41,513 bases of DNA from Pseudomonas sp. (GTDB taxonomy: Bacteria; Pseudomonadota; Gammaproteobacteria; Pseudomonadales; Pseudomonadaceae): positions 1 to 41,513 of the forward strand of contig NZ_JAMFRV010000327.1 in NCBI RefSeq assembly GCF_026224925.1, read 5' to 3'. The notes under the pieces were generated by a model. That model did not search any database, was not told the DNA's origin, and saw nothing but the letters and a program-made list of their open reading frames with translations. Below, piece by piece: positions 9,406 to 21,257 of this stretch; the stretch's first letter is position 1; every line of letters begins with the position of its first letter. A program made the translations under genes and the position numbers.

Positions 9406-10276
9406 GCAGATCGAAGCGTTCTACTGGACCGTTAAATTAGGCACGCTACAAAGAGCCGCCACCCACCTGTTCATTACTCAGTCTGCAGTGACCAAACGTC
9501 TCCAGGAATTGGAAAAAAATGCGTGTCAGCCGCTGTTTGAAGACAACGGACCAAAAACCCGACTCACCGCCAAAGGCGAAGAATTACTGATTACCTGTGA
9601 AGCGCTGATCGCAGGCTTGGCAGAGCTGCAAACCCTGCGAGGGAAAAACAGGCAGGTGGCGAGAAATGTAAAAATGGGGGTGACCGAACTGGTTACGCTG
9701 ACCTGGTTTTCTTCATTTGTGGCAGGACTTAAAGCCGCTCATCCCGACGTGTCATTGCACCCCGACGTGGACCTGTCAGCCCGCCTGCAGCAAAAGCTGC
9801 TGGATGGAGACCTCGACCTAGTGGTTATTCCAGAAGACTACGTGACCTCAGCGATGACCTCGATCCACTTGCAGTCTATTGAGTTTGCCTGGCTCGCACC
9901 TCCCCATCAGTTTGCAGAAAGCAAAACCCTGTCGCTCAAAGAGCTCGCAACGTGGCCGCTGATTGTTCAAGGGCCGGACTCGGGGATCACCCAGCGCTGC
10001 GAGCAACTGTTCGTCCGCGCGGGTATCGATTTCAATCGGGTGTACGGGAGCAACAGCTTGTTTGCATTGGTTGCATTGATCCGCGCCGGGGTGGGATTGA
10101 GCTGCGTCCCCAGAGCCCTTTTTGCCAAAGACATTGAGCAGCAGGTGCTGCAGGAAGTATCCGTCCAAACCCCTCCACCACCGGTCAACTATCACTTGGC
10201 GATTCTAAAGCATGGGCACAGCGGGCTGACTGGGCAATTGGCAGAACTGTGCCGACTGGCCGTAGAGAACACCTAG
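9392..10276 (+). CDS. LysR-family transcriptional regulator (paralog of preceding gene)
   Basis: KQIEAFYWTVKLGTLQRAATHLFITQSAVTKRLQELEKNACQPLFE; overlaps preceding gene; alternative GTG start at 9383. Confidence 0.92.
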   Translation: MVNVKQIEAFYWTVKLGTLQRAATHLFITQSAVTKRLQELEKNACQPLFEDNGPKTRLTAKGEELLITCEALIAGLAELQTLRGKNRQVARNVKMGVTELVTLTWFSSFVAGLKAAHPDVSLHPDVDLSARLQQKLLDGDLDLVVIPEDYVTSAMTSIHLQSIEFAWLAPPHQFAESKTLSLKELATWPLIVQGPDSGITQRCEQLFVRAGIDFNRVYGSNSLFALVALIRAGVGLSCVPRALFAKDIEQQVLQEVSVQTPPPPVNYHLAILKHGHSGLTGQLAELCRLAVENT

Positions 10277-10348
10277 CGAAAAACGGATGATTTTTTGGAG
10301 CGCCTGATGGGCTAGACCCACACCCAATCAGGCTCTCCCTATGCCCTA

Positions 10349-11623
10349 TCAGAACCGCGGTTTAACCGCTTTCCACTCCGGCTTATAACGCTGCATCTGT
10401 TTCACGTCGTCGCGCTGGCGTATGCCGCAGCTGAGGAATTGGTCGTGCAGCTTGGCCAATTGATCGTGATCCAGCTCAAGGCCCAAACCGGGTGCGCGGG
10501 TGATCCTCACGCAGCCATCGACGATGGGAATCTTGCCGCCTTTGATCACCTCTTCGTCCGGCTCCTGCCATGGGTAATGCGTGTCGCACGCATAATCCAG
10601 ATTAGGTACCGAGGCAGCCAGATGAGTCATTGCCATCAGGCTAATGCCCAAGTGCGAGTTGGAATGCATGGACACGCCGAGACCAAAGGTTTCACACATT
10701 TTGGAGAGCACCTGCGTGTCGCGCAGGCCACCCCAATAGTGGTGATCGGCAAGGACGATTTGCACGCTGTTCAGCGCAACACTGCGACGAAACTCGTCGA
10801 AATCGGTGACCACCATATTGGTCGCCAGCGGCAAGCCGGTGCGCTTGTGCAGCTCGGACATACCCTCCAGACCGGGCGTCGGGTCTTCGTAATACTGCAG
10901 GTCGTCGCCCAGTAACTCAGCCATTCGGATCGATGTTTCCAGCGACCAGTTACCGTTCGGGTCGATGCGTAGCGGGTAGCCGGGGAAGGCTTTTTTCAGC
11001 GCTTTGATGCACGACACTTCGTGTTCAGGTGGCAGCGTACCGGCCTTGAGCTTGATGCTTTTGAAGCCGTAAGCCTCGATCATGCGACGTGCCTGGGCAA
11101 CGATCTGCTCCTCGTTCAGGGCCTCTCCCCAACTGTCCGGCTTATAGGGTGAATCAACATGCTGGGCATACTTGAAGAATAGGTAAGCGCTGAATGGAAC
11201 TTCGTCACGGATGGCACCGCCGAGCAAGTCCACCAACGGCACATTCAGCGAGTGTGCTTGTAGGTCCAGAAACGCCACTTCGAACGCAGAATAAGCGTTG
11301 CTTACCGCTTTACTGGCATGCGAGCCCGGCGCCAGTTCTGCACCGGGAATGCTGGCGGGTTTGTTCGCGGCCACGGTGGCCTGCACGATGGATCGCAGCT
11401 GATTGAGGTTAAACGGGTCCAGACCGATCAGCAGCGGTTGCAGCTGCTGTTGGATCAGCAGCGCCGGAGCATCGCCATAGCTTTCGCCCAAACCGATGTA
11501 GCCGTTGTCGCTTTCAATTTCAATGATCGAGCGTAGCGCAAAGGGTTCGTGGATACCGCTGGCGTTAAGCAGCGGTGGATCACGGAAAGCAATTGGGGTG
11601 ACGGTAACTCGGACGATTTTCAA
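10349..11623 (-). CDS. Enolase-superfamily sugar-acid dehydratase (glucarate dehydratase family)
   Basis: ASGIHEPFALRSIIEIESDNGYIGLGESYG; FKSIKLKAGTLPPEHE; LRIDPNGNWSLETS; YYEDPTPG; MHSNSHLGISLMAMTHLAA. Confidence 0.88.
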   Translation of the reverse strand: MKIVRVTVTPIAFRDPPLLNASGIHEPFALRSIIEIESDNGYIGLGESYGDAPALLIQQQLQPLLIGLDPFNLNQLRSIVQATVAANKPASIPGAELAPGSHASKAVSNAYSAFEVAFLDLQAHSLNVPLVDLLGGAIRDEVPFSAYLFFKYAQHVDSPYKPDSWGEALNEEQIVAQARRMIEAYGFKSIKLKAGTLPPEHEVSCIKALKKAFPGYPLRIDPNGNWSLETSIRMAELLGDDLQYYEDPTPGLEGMSELHKRTGLPLATNMVVTDFDEFRRSVALNSVQIVLADHHYWGGLRDTQVLSKMCETFGLGVSMHSNSHLGISLMAMTHLAASVPNLDYACDTHYPWQEPDEEVIKGGKIPIVDGCVRITRAPGLGLELDHDQLAKLHDQFLSCGIRQRDDVKQMQRYKPEWKAVKPRF

Positions 11624-13071
11624 GAGGTTGCTCCCGTTGGATCAGCATTCAAGGACGTATGACTGATGGATGATTTTTTTGCCAAGGCCTTCACGGGTTT
11701 GCTTATCAAGGCGCTCGGGGTGCCGCCACGAGGTGCCGTGCGGGCGAAAAAGATCACCACCGCCGCGACCAGTGAAGTAATCGCCAGGCCGTACATGCCG
11801 CCTTCGATGGAACCGGTTTTCTGCTCCAGAAAACCGAACGCAGTCGGCGCTACGAATCCGCCAAGGTTGCCGATGGAGTTGATCAAAGCGATCACCGCTG
11901 CCGCGATACGGGCGTCCAGATAGCCCTGCGGAATCGGCCAGAACAACGCCGAGGCCGCCTTGAAGCCAATGGCAGCAAAGCAGATGGCGACGAAGGCGAA
12001 GATCGGCCCGCCAATGGTGGACATGAACATACCGACGGCCGCAACCACCAACGTAACGGCAACCCAGGCTTGCTGGTGTTTCCATTTACCGGCCATGGCA
12101 GCGAAGCCATACATCGCGATGATAGAAATGATCCATGGAATCGAGTTGAAGAGCCCGACCTGGAAGTCACCAAGGTTGCCCATCTTTTTGATCATGCTCG
12201 GCAGCCAGAACGTGGCGCCGTAAATGGTCAGGGCGATGGAAAAGTAGATAAAGCAGAACAGCGCGATTTGCTTGTCGGCCAGCAGCTTGAACATGGACGG
12301 TTTGACCGTCTGCGAGGCTTCACGAGCCTGCTGTTCGTGCTCGATTGCGCCAACCAGTGCGTCCTTTTCTTCCTCGCTCAACCACTTCGCTTGGCGCGGA
12401 TGGGATTGCAGCCAGAACCAGACAAAACCACACAGTATGATGGAGGCGAAACCTTCAATCAGGAACATCCACTGCCAGCCGTGCAGATTGAGGCCGTTGA
12501 CGTGGAGCAGCGCGCCAGATACCGGGCCGGAGATCACGGAAGCAATGGCTGAACCGCTGAGGAAAATCGCCATGGCCTTGCCCCGTTCTGACGAGGGTAG
12601 CCATTGGGTGAAATAATAAATGATGCCAGGGAAAAAACCCGCTTCGGCGGCGCCAAGAATGAAGCGCAACACGTAGAAGCTGGTCTCACCGCGAACAAAG
12701 GCCATGGCCATTGCTGCCACGCCCCAAGTGAGCATGATGCGTGTCAGCCATGCGCGAGCACCGTAGCGTTGCAGCAGCATATTGGAGGGAACTTCGAATA
12801 TCGCGTAACCAATGAAAAACAGCCCGGCGCCCAAGCCATAGGCGGCAGCGCCAATGCCCAGGTCGGTTTCCATGTGGCTGCGCACGAAGCCGATATTGAC
12901 CCGGTCGATGTAATTGACAATGAACATGATGACGAACAGGGGCAACACATGGCGCTTGACCTTGGCCGCTGCGCGAGCGAGGACGGAGGGATCTGGTGGA
13001 CTGTGTAAATGGTTCAAAACGCGACTCCCGATTTGTTTTTTTAGGGACAAACCGATCATGGACGCGCTCAT
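11620..13071 (-). CDS. MFS transporter (ACS-type)
   Basis: MFIVNYIDRVNIGFVRSHMETDLGIGAAAYGLGAGLFFIGYAIFEVPSNMLLQRYGARAWLTRIMLTWG. Confidence 0.92.
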   Translation of the reverse strand: MSASMIGLSLKKQIGSRVLNHLHSPPDPSVLARAAAKVKRHVLPLFVIMFIVNYIDRVNIGFVRSHMETDLGIGAAAYGLGAGLFFIGYAIFEVPSNMLLQRYGARAWLTRIMLTWGVAAMAMAFVRGETSFYVLRFILGAAEAGFFPGIIYYFTQWLPSSERGKAMAIFLSGSAIASVISGPVSGALLHVNGLNLHGWQWMFLIEGFASIILCGFVWFWLQSHPRQAKWLSEEEKDALVGAIEHEQQAREASQTVKPSMFKLLADKQIALFCFIYFSIALTIYGATFWLPSMIKKMGNLGDFQVGLFNSIPWIISIIAMYGFAAMAGKWKHQQAWVAVTLVVAAVGMFMSTIGGPIFAFVAICFAAIGFKAASALFWPIPQGYLDARIAAAVIALINSIGNLGGFVAPTAFGFLEQKTGSIEGGMYGLAITSLVAAVVIFFARTAPRGGTPSALISKPVKALAKKSSISHTSLNADPTGATS

Positions 13072-13100
13072 TGATCCCGTCTAATCTAACTTGGCATTCG

Positions 13101-13123
13101 ATTGATACCTGGATTAGATCAAT
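13101..13123 (+). promoter_or_regulatory. LTTR box candidate: perfect ATTGAT-N11-ATCAAT palindrome overlapping the lysR start codon
   Basis: attgat acctggattag atcaat; ATG at 13122-13124. Confidence 0.6.
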
Positions 13124-14024
13124 GTTCGAACTTACTCAACTGCGCTGCTTTACCACGGTGGCGACAGAACTCAACTTTCGGCGCGCCGCCGAACGGCTGA
13201 ATATGACTCAACCGCCCCTCAGTCGGCAGATTCAATTGCTGGAGCACCATCTGGGGGTCGACCTGTTCACGCGCACCACCCGCAGCGTTGCCTTGACTGC
13301 GGCGGGCCGAGCATTCTTCGTCGAAGCCCAGAATTTGCTGGAGCGCGCCCAGCAAGCGGCGGTCACTGCCCGACGCTTTGCCGAGGGCGATATCGGCACG
13401 GTCAACATCAGCTTTGTCGGCAGTGCAGTGTATGAATTCCTGCCCAAAGTCATCGCTGAGGCACGGCTCAAACAGCCCCATGTCAAAATCGACCTGTCAG
13501 AGATGAACACCTACCAGCAACACGAAGCCCTTCGCGCTCGGCGTATTGATTTGGGCATCGTCCGCGCGCCTTTACTGGAGCCGGGCTACGCCACTGAATG
13601 CTTGGTGCGCGAGCCGTTCGTGTTGGCCGTTCCCAGCCACCACCCACTGGCCAGCGCTGAAAACGTATCGGTCAAAGACCTCGATGCGCAGCCCTTCCTC
13701 ATGTACTCCCACGCAGCCTACCCGCCCTTCAACGAACTGCTGACCGGCATGCTCCGCTCGGCCCGGGTCGCGCCGGAATACGTGCAATGGCTCGGCTCAT
13801 CACTGACCATCCTCGCGTTGGTCAACGCCGGAATGGGGCTAGCCTTGGTCCCGCGTTGCGCTAGCAGTGTCGTGTTCAAAAACGTAGTGTTTCGCGATAT
13901 TGATTTGGGAGAAGGCGTGCAAAGCGAACTGCACTTGATCTGGCACGAAAACAACGACAACCCGGCGTTTGCGATGTTGCTGGAAGGGATTCGACGGGCG
14001 GTGGTTGAGGGCTGGGGGATTTGA
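13122..14024 (+). CDS. LysR-family transcriptional regulator
   Basis: MFELTQLRCFTTVATELNFRRAAERLNMTQPPLSRQIQLLEHHLGVDLFTRTTR; divergent from the MFS gene. Confidence 0.94.
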   Translation: MFELTQLRCFTTVATELNFRRAAERLNMTQPPLSRQIQLLEHHLGVDLFTRTTRSVALTAAGRAFFVEAQNLLERAQQAAVTARRFAEGDIGTVNISFVGSAVYEFLPKVIAEARLKQPHVKIDLSEMNTYQQHEALRARRIDLGIVRAPLLEPGYATECLVREPFVLAVPSHHPLASAENVSVKDLDAQPFLMYSHAAYPPFNELLTGMLRSARVAPEYVQWLGSSLTILALVNAGMGLALVPRCASSVVFKNVVFRDIDLGEGVQSELHLIWHENNDNPAFAMLLEGIRRAVVEGWGI

Positions 14025-14057
14025 AGAACAGTATTCCTGCAGAGAATCGCGCCGCGT

Positions 14058-14207
14058 CCTTCGCAAGCAAGCTTACTCCCACAGGGTATTTGTATGTCTG
14101 AAGCTGTTGTGTGGATTGAATACCGAACATACACCCAAGATAAATTCCAACCCCCACTAATGCCCATGTCGTTCAAAATCCTGTGGGAGTAAGCTTGCTT
14201 GCGAAGG
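14058..14207. repeat. REPIN-like inverted repeat with perfect 27-bp arms
   Basis: ccttcgcaagcaagcttactcccacag (14058-14084) and ctgtgggagtaagcttgcttgcgaagg (14181-14207). Confidence 0.88.
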
Positions 14208-14347
14208 CAATATCATGACCCAAGATATCTCCGTAACGGATGAGGTCTTAAAGCTACGCCATGCTGACGGTGATCTGCCCGACATGCTAAAAGGCACGTC
14301 AGCGACCAACTAATCTGCCGGTGGTGTACTCCAAGGGTAGATCACTG

Positions 14348-14869
14348 ATGAAGGACTTTGATATGACGACGCAAACCGAAACCGCCATCCTCGCCGGCGG
14401 CTGCTTCTGGGGCATGCAGGATTTGCTGCGACGCTACCCCGGCGTGCTATCCACGCGCGTGGGCTACACGGGCGGAGATGTACCCAACGCCACCTACCGC
14501 AATCACGGTACCCACGCAGAAGCGATCGAGATCGTGTTCGATCCGAGCCAGATCAGCTACCGACAAATTTTGGAGTTTTTTTTCCAGATCCACGACCCGT
14601 CCACCAAAAATCGTCAGGGTAACGACTTGGGTTTGAGCTACCGGTCAGCACTCTACTACCTTAACGATGAGCAGAAGCAGATAGCCCAAGACACCGTGGC
14701 CGATGTCGATGCTAGCGACCTTTGGCCGGGTAAGGTGGTCACCGAAATAGAGCCCGCGCGCGAGTTCTGGGAGGCAGAGCCGGAACATCAGGACTATCTG
14801 GAACAATTCCCCAACGGGTACACGTGCCACTTCATTCGACCAAACTGGAAGCTGCCTAAGCGCGCGTGA
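14348..14869 (+). CDS. msrA: Peptide-methionine (S)-S-oxide reductase
   Basis: [79 protein letters not shown]. Confidence 0.95.
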   Translation: MKDFDMTTQTETAILAGGCFWGMQDLLRRYPGVLSTRVGYTGGDVPNATYRNHGTHAEAIEIVFDPSQISYRQILEFFFQIHDPSTKNRQGNDLGLSYRSALYYLNDEQKQIAQDTVADVDASDLWPGKVVTEIEPAREFWEAEPEHQDYLEQFPNGYTCHFIRPNWKLPKRA

Positions 14870-15153
14870 AAAGGAGACTGTCATTCTGGGGGGAGCGTGC
14901 GCCCCCCCGGCCAGTACTAACCGACTGATGGAAGGCTAAACCGTCCTAGCCGCTCACTGAGTGCCCTCAGCTGAACTACACTTGCTACCTGCCTTTTCGG
15001 GACCGATCTCCCCTTCCCAAAGGCATTCAAGACCATCGTGCCCTAGGACTGTCTCGCCCCAGGACCACGGTGCTATTGATCTCGCCGCCGCCGAGCGGGC
15101 AGTCACCTTCATCGGCGCCATCGTGCGGCGGCCTCTATCAAGGAGGCAATAAC

Positions 15154-16200
15154 ATGAACGAGGAAAAACTCCACGACTTCATGGGCAAGTTGGTAACGGA
15201 CATGGGCGGCGCAGCGATGCTGGCGAACATGATTCTCGGCGATGAGCTCGGCCTGTATCGGGCCATGGCCGATAGTCAATTCCTGACCCCGGAAGCATTG
15301 GCCAGCAAAACCGACTGCAACCCCCGACTGGTTCGCGAATGGCTCAGCGCCCACGCAGCGTCTGGTTACATGGAACACAGTGACGGAAAGTTTCGCCTGC
15401 CTGAAGAACAGGCGATGACACTCGCAATCGAAGATTCCCCGGTTTATATGGCGGGTGGCGCAGTGGTAGTTGCGGCGCTGTTTCATGACAAGGACAAGCT
15501 GGTTGCAGCCATGCGCGGCGACGGCGCGTTGGCATGGGGCGATCACCATCCTTGCATGTTCAGCGGCACAGAACGGTTCTTCCGACCCGGTTACCGAATG
15601 CATTTGGTGGCCGAATGGTTGCCAGCGCTGGAGGGCGTGGTCGATAAGCTGAAGAACGGCGCCAAGGTAGCTGACATCGGGTGCGGGCACGGCGCCTCGA
15701 CCGTGATTATGGCCCAAGCCTTTCCCGCCTCGCAGTTCGTCGGCTTCGACTATCACGCTCCGTCTATCGACACCGCGAATCAGCGTGCAGAACAAGGCGG
15801 CGTTGGCGATCGGGTACGCTTCAGCCAAGGCACCGCAAAAAATTATCCGGGCAACGACTACGACCTGATCTGTTATTTCGACTGCCTGCACGACATGGGC
15901 GATCCGGTAGGCGCCGCGCGGCATGCCTATCAGTCATTAAAGCCGGACGGCACGGTGCTGTTAGTAGAGCCTTATGCCACGGACCAACTGGACGGAAACG
16001 CCACACCGGTGGGACGGTTGTTCTATGCCGCCTCGACGTTTATCTGCACCCCCAACTCGTTGTCCCAGGAAGTGGGGCTCGGTCTGGGCGCGCAGGCCGG
16101 CGAAGCACGCCTGCGCGATGTACTCAACCAAGCAGGCTTCACCCATGTACGCCGGGCTGCAGAAACACCGTTCAACCTGATATTTGAAGCACGCAAGTAA
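15154..16200 (+). CDS. Class I SAM-dependent methyltransferase with N-terminal winged-helix-like region
   Basis: VADIGCGHGASTVIMAQAFPASQFVGFDYHAPSIDTA; RBS aaggagg upstream of ATG. Confidence 0.88.
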   Translation: MNEEKLHDFMGKLVTDMGGAAMLANMILGDELGLYRAMADSQFLTPEALASKTDCNPRLVREWLSAHAASGYMEHSDGKFRLPEEQAMTLAIEDSPVYMAGGAVVVAALFHDKDKLVAAMRGDGALAWGDHHPCMFSGTERFFRPGYRMHLVAEWLPALEGVVDKLKNGAKVADIGCGHGASTVIMAQAFPASQFVGFDYHAPSIDTANQRAEQGGVGDRVRFSQGTAKNYPGNDYDLICYFDCLHDMGDPVGAARHAYQSLKPDGTVLLVEPYATDQLDGNATPVGRLFYAASTFICTPNSLSQEVGLGLGAQAGEARLRDVLNQAGFTHVRRAAETPFNLIFEARK

Positions 16201-16212
16201 CAACACCACAAC

Positions 16213-16243
16213 GCACAACGCCTCCACGAGGGAGGCGCTGTGC
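16213..16243. terminator. Hairpin between convergent genes
   Basis: gcacaacgcctcc-acgag-ggaggcgctgtgc; 7-bp inner and 4-bp outer stems. Confidence 0.5.
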
Positions 16244-16302
16244 TTTGCGTAACGTTTGCGTAACAACAGGCGAAAGATGAAACGCCTACGCCATCACCCT
16301 CC

Positions 16303-18597
<2,295 letters not shown>

Positions 18598-18866
18598 TCA
18601 TCCGGCTATACGGCCCGTCGAGGCGCCCAGTAGCGATGACTAGCTGATTCTTGGCTTTCTTATCAGATTTAAAACGGGCTGACTTTCGACAGCGCTCCTT
18701 CCAGACTAGCCCTCTCCCTGTAGACTTCTAATAGTAAGAGTCTTTGTACCTGATAGTTACACGCTTTTACCCGCGTGACCAATGCCGTCAGTAATGACTA
18801 CAGACTGCTCTTTTTTTGCATACAGCGTGCTTTCACCCCCCTGTTCTGAAAAGTTACTGGAGCTTC

Positions 18867-19640
18867 ATGATGCGCATTGCTGATCGCTGGTTTGAGACAA
18901 AACGCATCGACGACCGGATTACGCTGCTGTGGGAGCCGCATGTCGCTCGGCTTGACCAATGCAACATGTGGCATGTGCGCGGGCGCGATAGCGATCTTCT
19001 GGTCGATGCCGGTATGGGCATCAGTAGCTTGAAATCAGCGATGGCAGCGCTATTGAACAAACCGCTTATCGTGGTTGCGACCCATAGCCATACGGATCAT
19101 GTCGGCAGCCTGCACGAATTCGAACATCGCCTGGTGCACCCGTTGGAGGCGCATAGTCTGGCCACTCCAGCGACCTATCCAGTGCTGTGCAGTTGTCACT
19201 GGCCTGGCACTTCTCGCGCGAACATTGAGGCGCAAGGTTATGAGGTACCGGACGTCATGATTGATGCCTATCCTCATGAAGGTTTTGACCCGTTCACCTT
19301 TCGCCCGAGGGGTACTCAAGCGACGCGTCTAATTGATGAGGGCGACGTGGTTGACCTAGGCGATACAGCGTTCGAGGTGCTGCATCTGCCCGGTCATTCT
19401 CCCGGCAGCATCGGACTGTGGGAGAAAAATACGGGCACCCTGTTTTCCGGCGATGCCATTTACGATGGGCCGCTGTTGGACAAGATAGGCGGCGCTAACG
19501 TGACCGACTATCAGCGCACGATGCACCGTTTGAAAAATCTGCCCGTTGAAGTGGTGCATGGCGGTCATGATCCGAGCTTTGGTCGAGCGCGGATGCTTGA
19601 GTTGGCTGAGGATTATCTACGGCGTAGTGAGCAAGGCTGA
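18867..19640 (+). CDS. MBL-fold metallo-hydrolase
   Basis: VVATHSHTDHVGSLHEFEHRLVH; LHLPGHSPGSIGLWEKNTGTLFSGDAIYDG. Confidence 0.92.
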   Translation: MMRIADRWFETKRIDDRITLLWEPHVARLDQCNMWHVRGRDSDLLVDAGMGISSLKSAMAALLNKPLIVVATHSHTDHVGSLHEFEHRLVHPLEAHSLATPATYPVLCSCHWPGTSRANIEAQGYEVPDVMIDAYPHEGFDPFTFRPRGTQATRLIDEGDVVDLGDTAFEVLHLPGHSPGSIGLWEKNTGTLFSGDAIYDGPLLDKIGGANVTDYQRTMHRLKNLPVEVVHGGHDPSFGRARMLELAEDYLRRSEQG

Positions 19641-19701
19641 TCATTACCGAGCGCAGAACGAGCTGCGTGATTTCGGCAAGCCAGGTCCTGCTGGTCAAAG
19701 A

Positions 19702-20136
19702 TCAAACGTTTTCATTTTCCGACCGCGTAAACGAGTACCGATCAATATCAGTCCTCAGCTGCCAACCTTGGCTGCGCCAATAGTCAGCAGCGGTCGCGTT
19801 TGTCTTGATCACGTCGAGGTGACACTTCAGTATCCCGTGTTGCTCAAGCGTTGACAGACAGCGTTCTACCAGCGTGTTGGCTATGCCTTGGCGCCGATAT
19901 TGAGGAAGAACAACCAAATGCTGCAAATACCCTCTGCGGCCGTCGTGCCCACACATGACGCAAGCACAGAGAATGCCTGCGACTTCAGCAACGAAGCTCA
20001 TCCCGGGATTTCGTTGCAGGTATTTCGAAGTCGATTCACGAGAGTCAGCATCGCGGAAGGTGACGCCTGGCGTACGTTTCATGAGGTCGATGACCCCATC
20101 GTAATCGTCCATGGTCATAACTCGAATAGTAAGCAT
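19702..20136 (-). CDS. GNAT family N-acetyltransferase
   Basis: LQHLVVLPQYRRQGIANTLVERCLSTLEQHGILKCHLDVIKTNATAADYWRSQGW. Confidence 0.9.
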   Translation of the reverse strand: MLTIRVMTMDDYDGVIDLMKRTPGVTFRDADSRESTSKYLQRNPGMSFVAEVAGILCACVMCGHDGRRGYLQHLVVLPQYRRQGIANTLVERCLSTLEQHGILKCHLDVIKTNATAADYWRSQGWQLRTDIDRYSFTRSENENV

Positions 20137-20190
20137 TGATTGGGCCTGGCGCTTTAACGGTTTGGCTCAGCAGCCTATCAGAAGCGACGC

Positions 20191-20913
20191 CTAAACCAAC
20201 CGCAACCCGCCCCCAATGCCCGGCACAGCACTCTCGCCCAGACGCTCCTGCACAAATGCCTTAGCGTGGCGCGTCATTTGATCGAGTTGGCGGTCGCGCT
20301 TCTTCTCGGCGTCTGTCATCGCTCTTTTGCCGTGTTGCTGCAGCAGGTAGGTGTGGATTTGCCGCACCTCCAACGAGTTATAAATCGGCGCAACATCCAA
20401 CACGGCCAGCAAACTATCGGTGCCATGGTCGTAGGTGTTCATAACCACCTGCGGACCGCGCGCGCCCAACACCTGAAAGCCCAACGATTCGAAATACGGG
20501 ACCTTGGCCACGGTGCACGCCAGGTCAGCGTGAGGGTAACGACCGAGCATCTGATGGAGCATTGCGCGGGCAATGCCCTGACGTCGATGGCTCGCCCGGA
20601 CTGCCATATAGGGCACCGCGCAGGCCTCAGGATCGTCTTTTACCGGCAGGTACAGCAAAAAGCCGACAACGATAGAAGGGTCTTCGTCGTCTAGCGCAAC
20701 GATTAGCTCGACCGGTATGCCCTTGGAACCGTCCAAAGCATCCAGGTAGAGATGAACTTCGAAGCCGATACCGTATTGATACAGGTTGTACAGCGGATTG
20801 CTTGGTGCGATGGCGACCATGCTGATGTCGGTCAGGTAATCCACGACCATCTGCAGAATCTGGCTTTTGATGAGTTCCGGGGGCGGAGTTTGAAACAGGG
20901 TGATCGTGGACAT
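20191..20913 (-). CDS. GNAT family N-acetyltransferase
   Basis: VPYMAVRASHRRQGIARAMLHQMLGRYPHADLACTVAKVPYFESLGFQVLG. Confidence 0.85.
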   Translation of the reverse strand: MSTITLFQTPPPELIKSQILQMVVDYLTDISMVAIAPSNPLYNLYQYGIGFEVHLYLDALDGSKGIPVELIVALDDEDPSIVVGFLLYLPVKDDPEACAVPYMAVRASHRRQGIARAMLHQMLGRYPHADLACTVAKVPYFESLGFQVLGARGPQVVMNTYDHGTDSLLAVLDVAPIYNSLEVRQIHTYLLQQHGKRAMTDAEKKRDRQLDQMTRHAKAFVQERLGESAVPGIGGGLRLV

Positions 20914-21041
20914 CGAGAATCTGGCTCCGAGGGTAGAGGCTTGCCTGCGGATTAAGGTTCGCGCTGGCTGACGTCATCATAACCCGTCTTTGTGCCACTA
21001 CCTCCCGTCATTCCGGCATAAAAACCACAACGGACCTTCAA

Positions 21042-21057
21042 TCAACCATAACGTTGA
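21042..21057. promoter_or_regulatory. Island operator candidate TCAAC-CATAAC-GTTGA (upstream of ribBA)
   Basis: Perfect 5+5 palindrome with 6-nt spacer, shared with other promoters of the island. Confidence 0.65.
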
Positions 21058-21257
21058 CAGGCACAGTTGTAATCAACATAATTCAATTCATTCCGTTCCA
21101 ATGCTGTTCTACGGAAGCTGGCTTCAGCCACAAAACAAATGGTTCGGTTCAAATATCTGCAACTTAAAAAATAATAAACGCCGTGACGGTCCCTTGACCC
21201 TTTTGCTTCTCCAAGGCTCCGCCGCGAAAAGCCCAGCCACACGTTGAGTGTATTGCC

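Noticed and set aside
10298-10335. Imperfect hairpin between convergent lysR and dehydratase genes (cctgatggg...cccaatcagg)
   Set aside because: Possible terminator but the T-tract is on the wrong side of the stem for either strand; not called.
14215-14313. 32-codon [35 protein letters not shown]
   Set aside because: Too short and no recognizable family; no clear evidence of coding.
14888-14908. ggggggagcgtgcgccccccc hairpin after msrA as a terminator
   Set aside because: Stem is plausible but has an internal mismatch and no T-tract on the plus strand; left uncalled.
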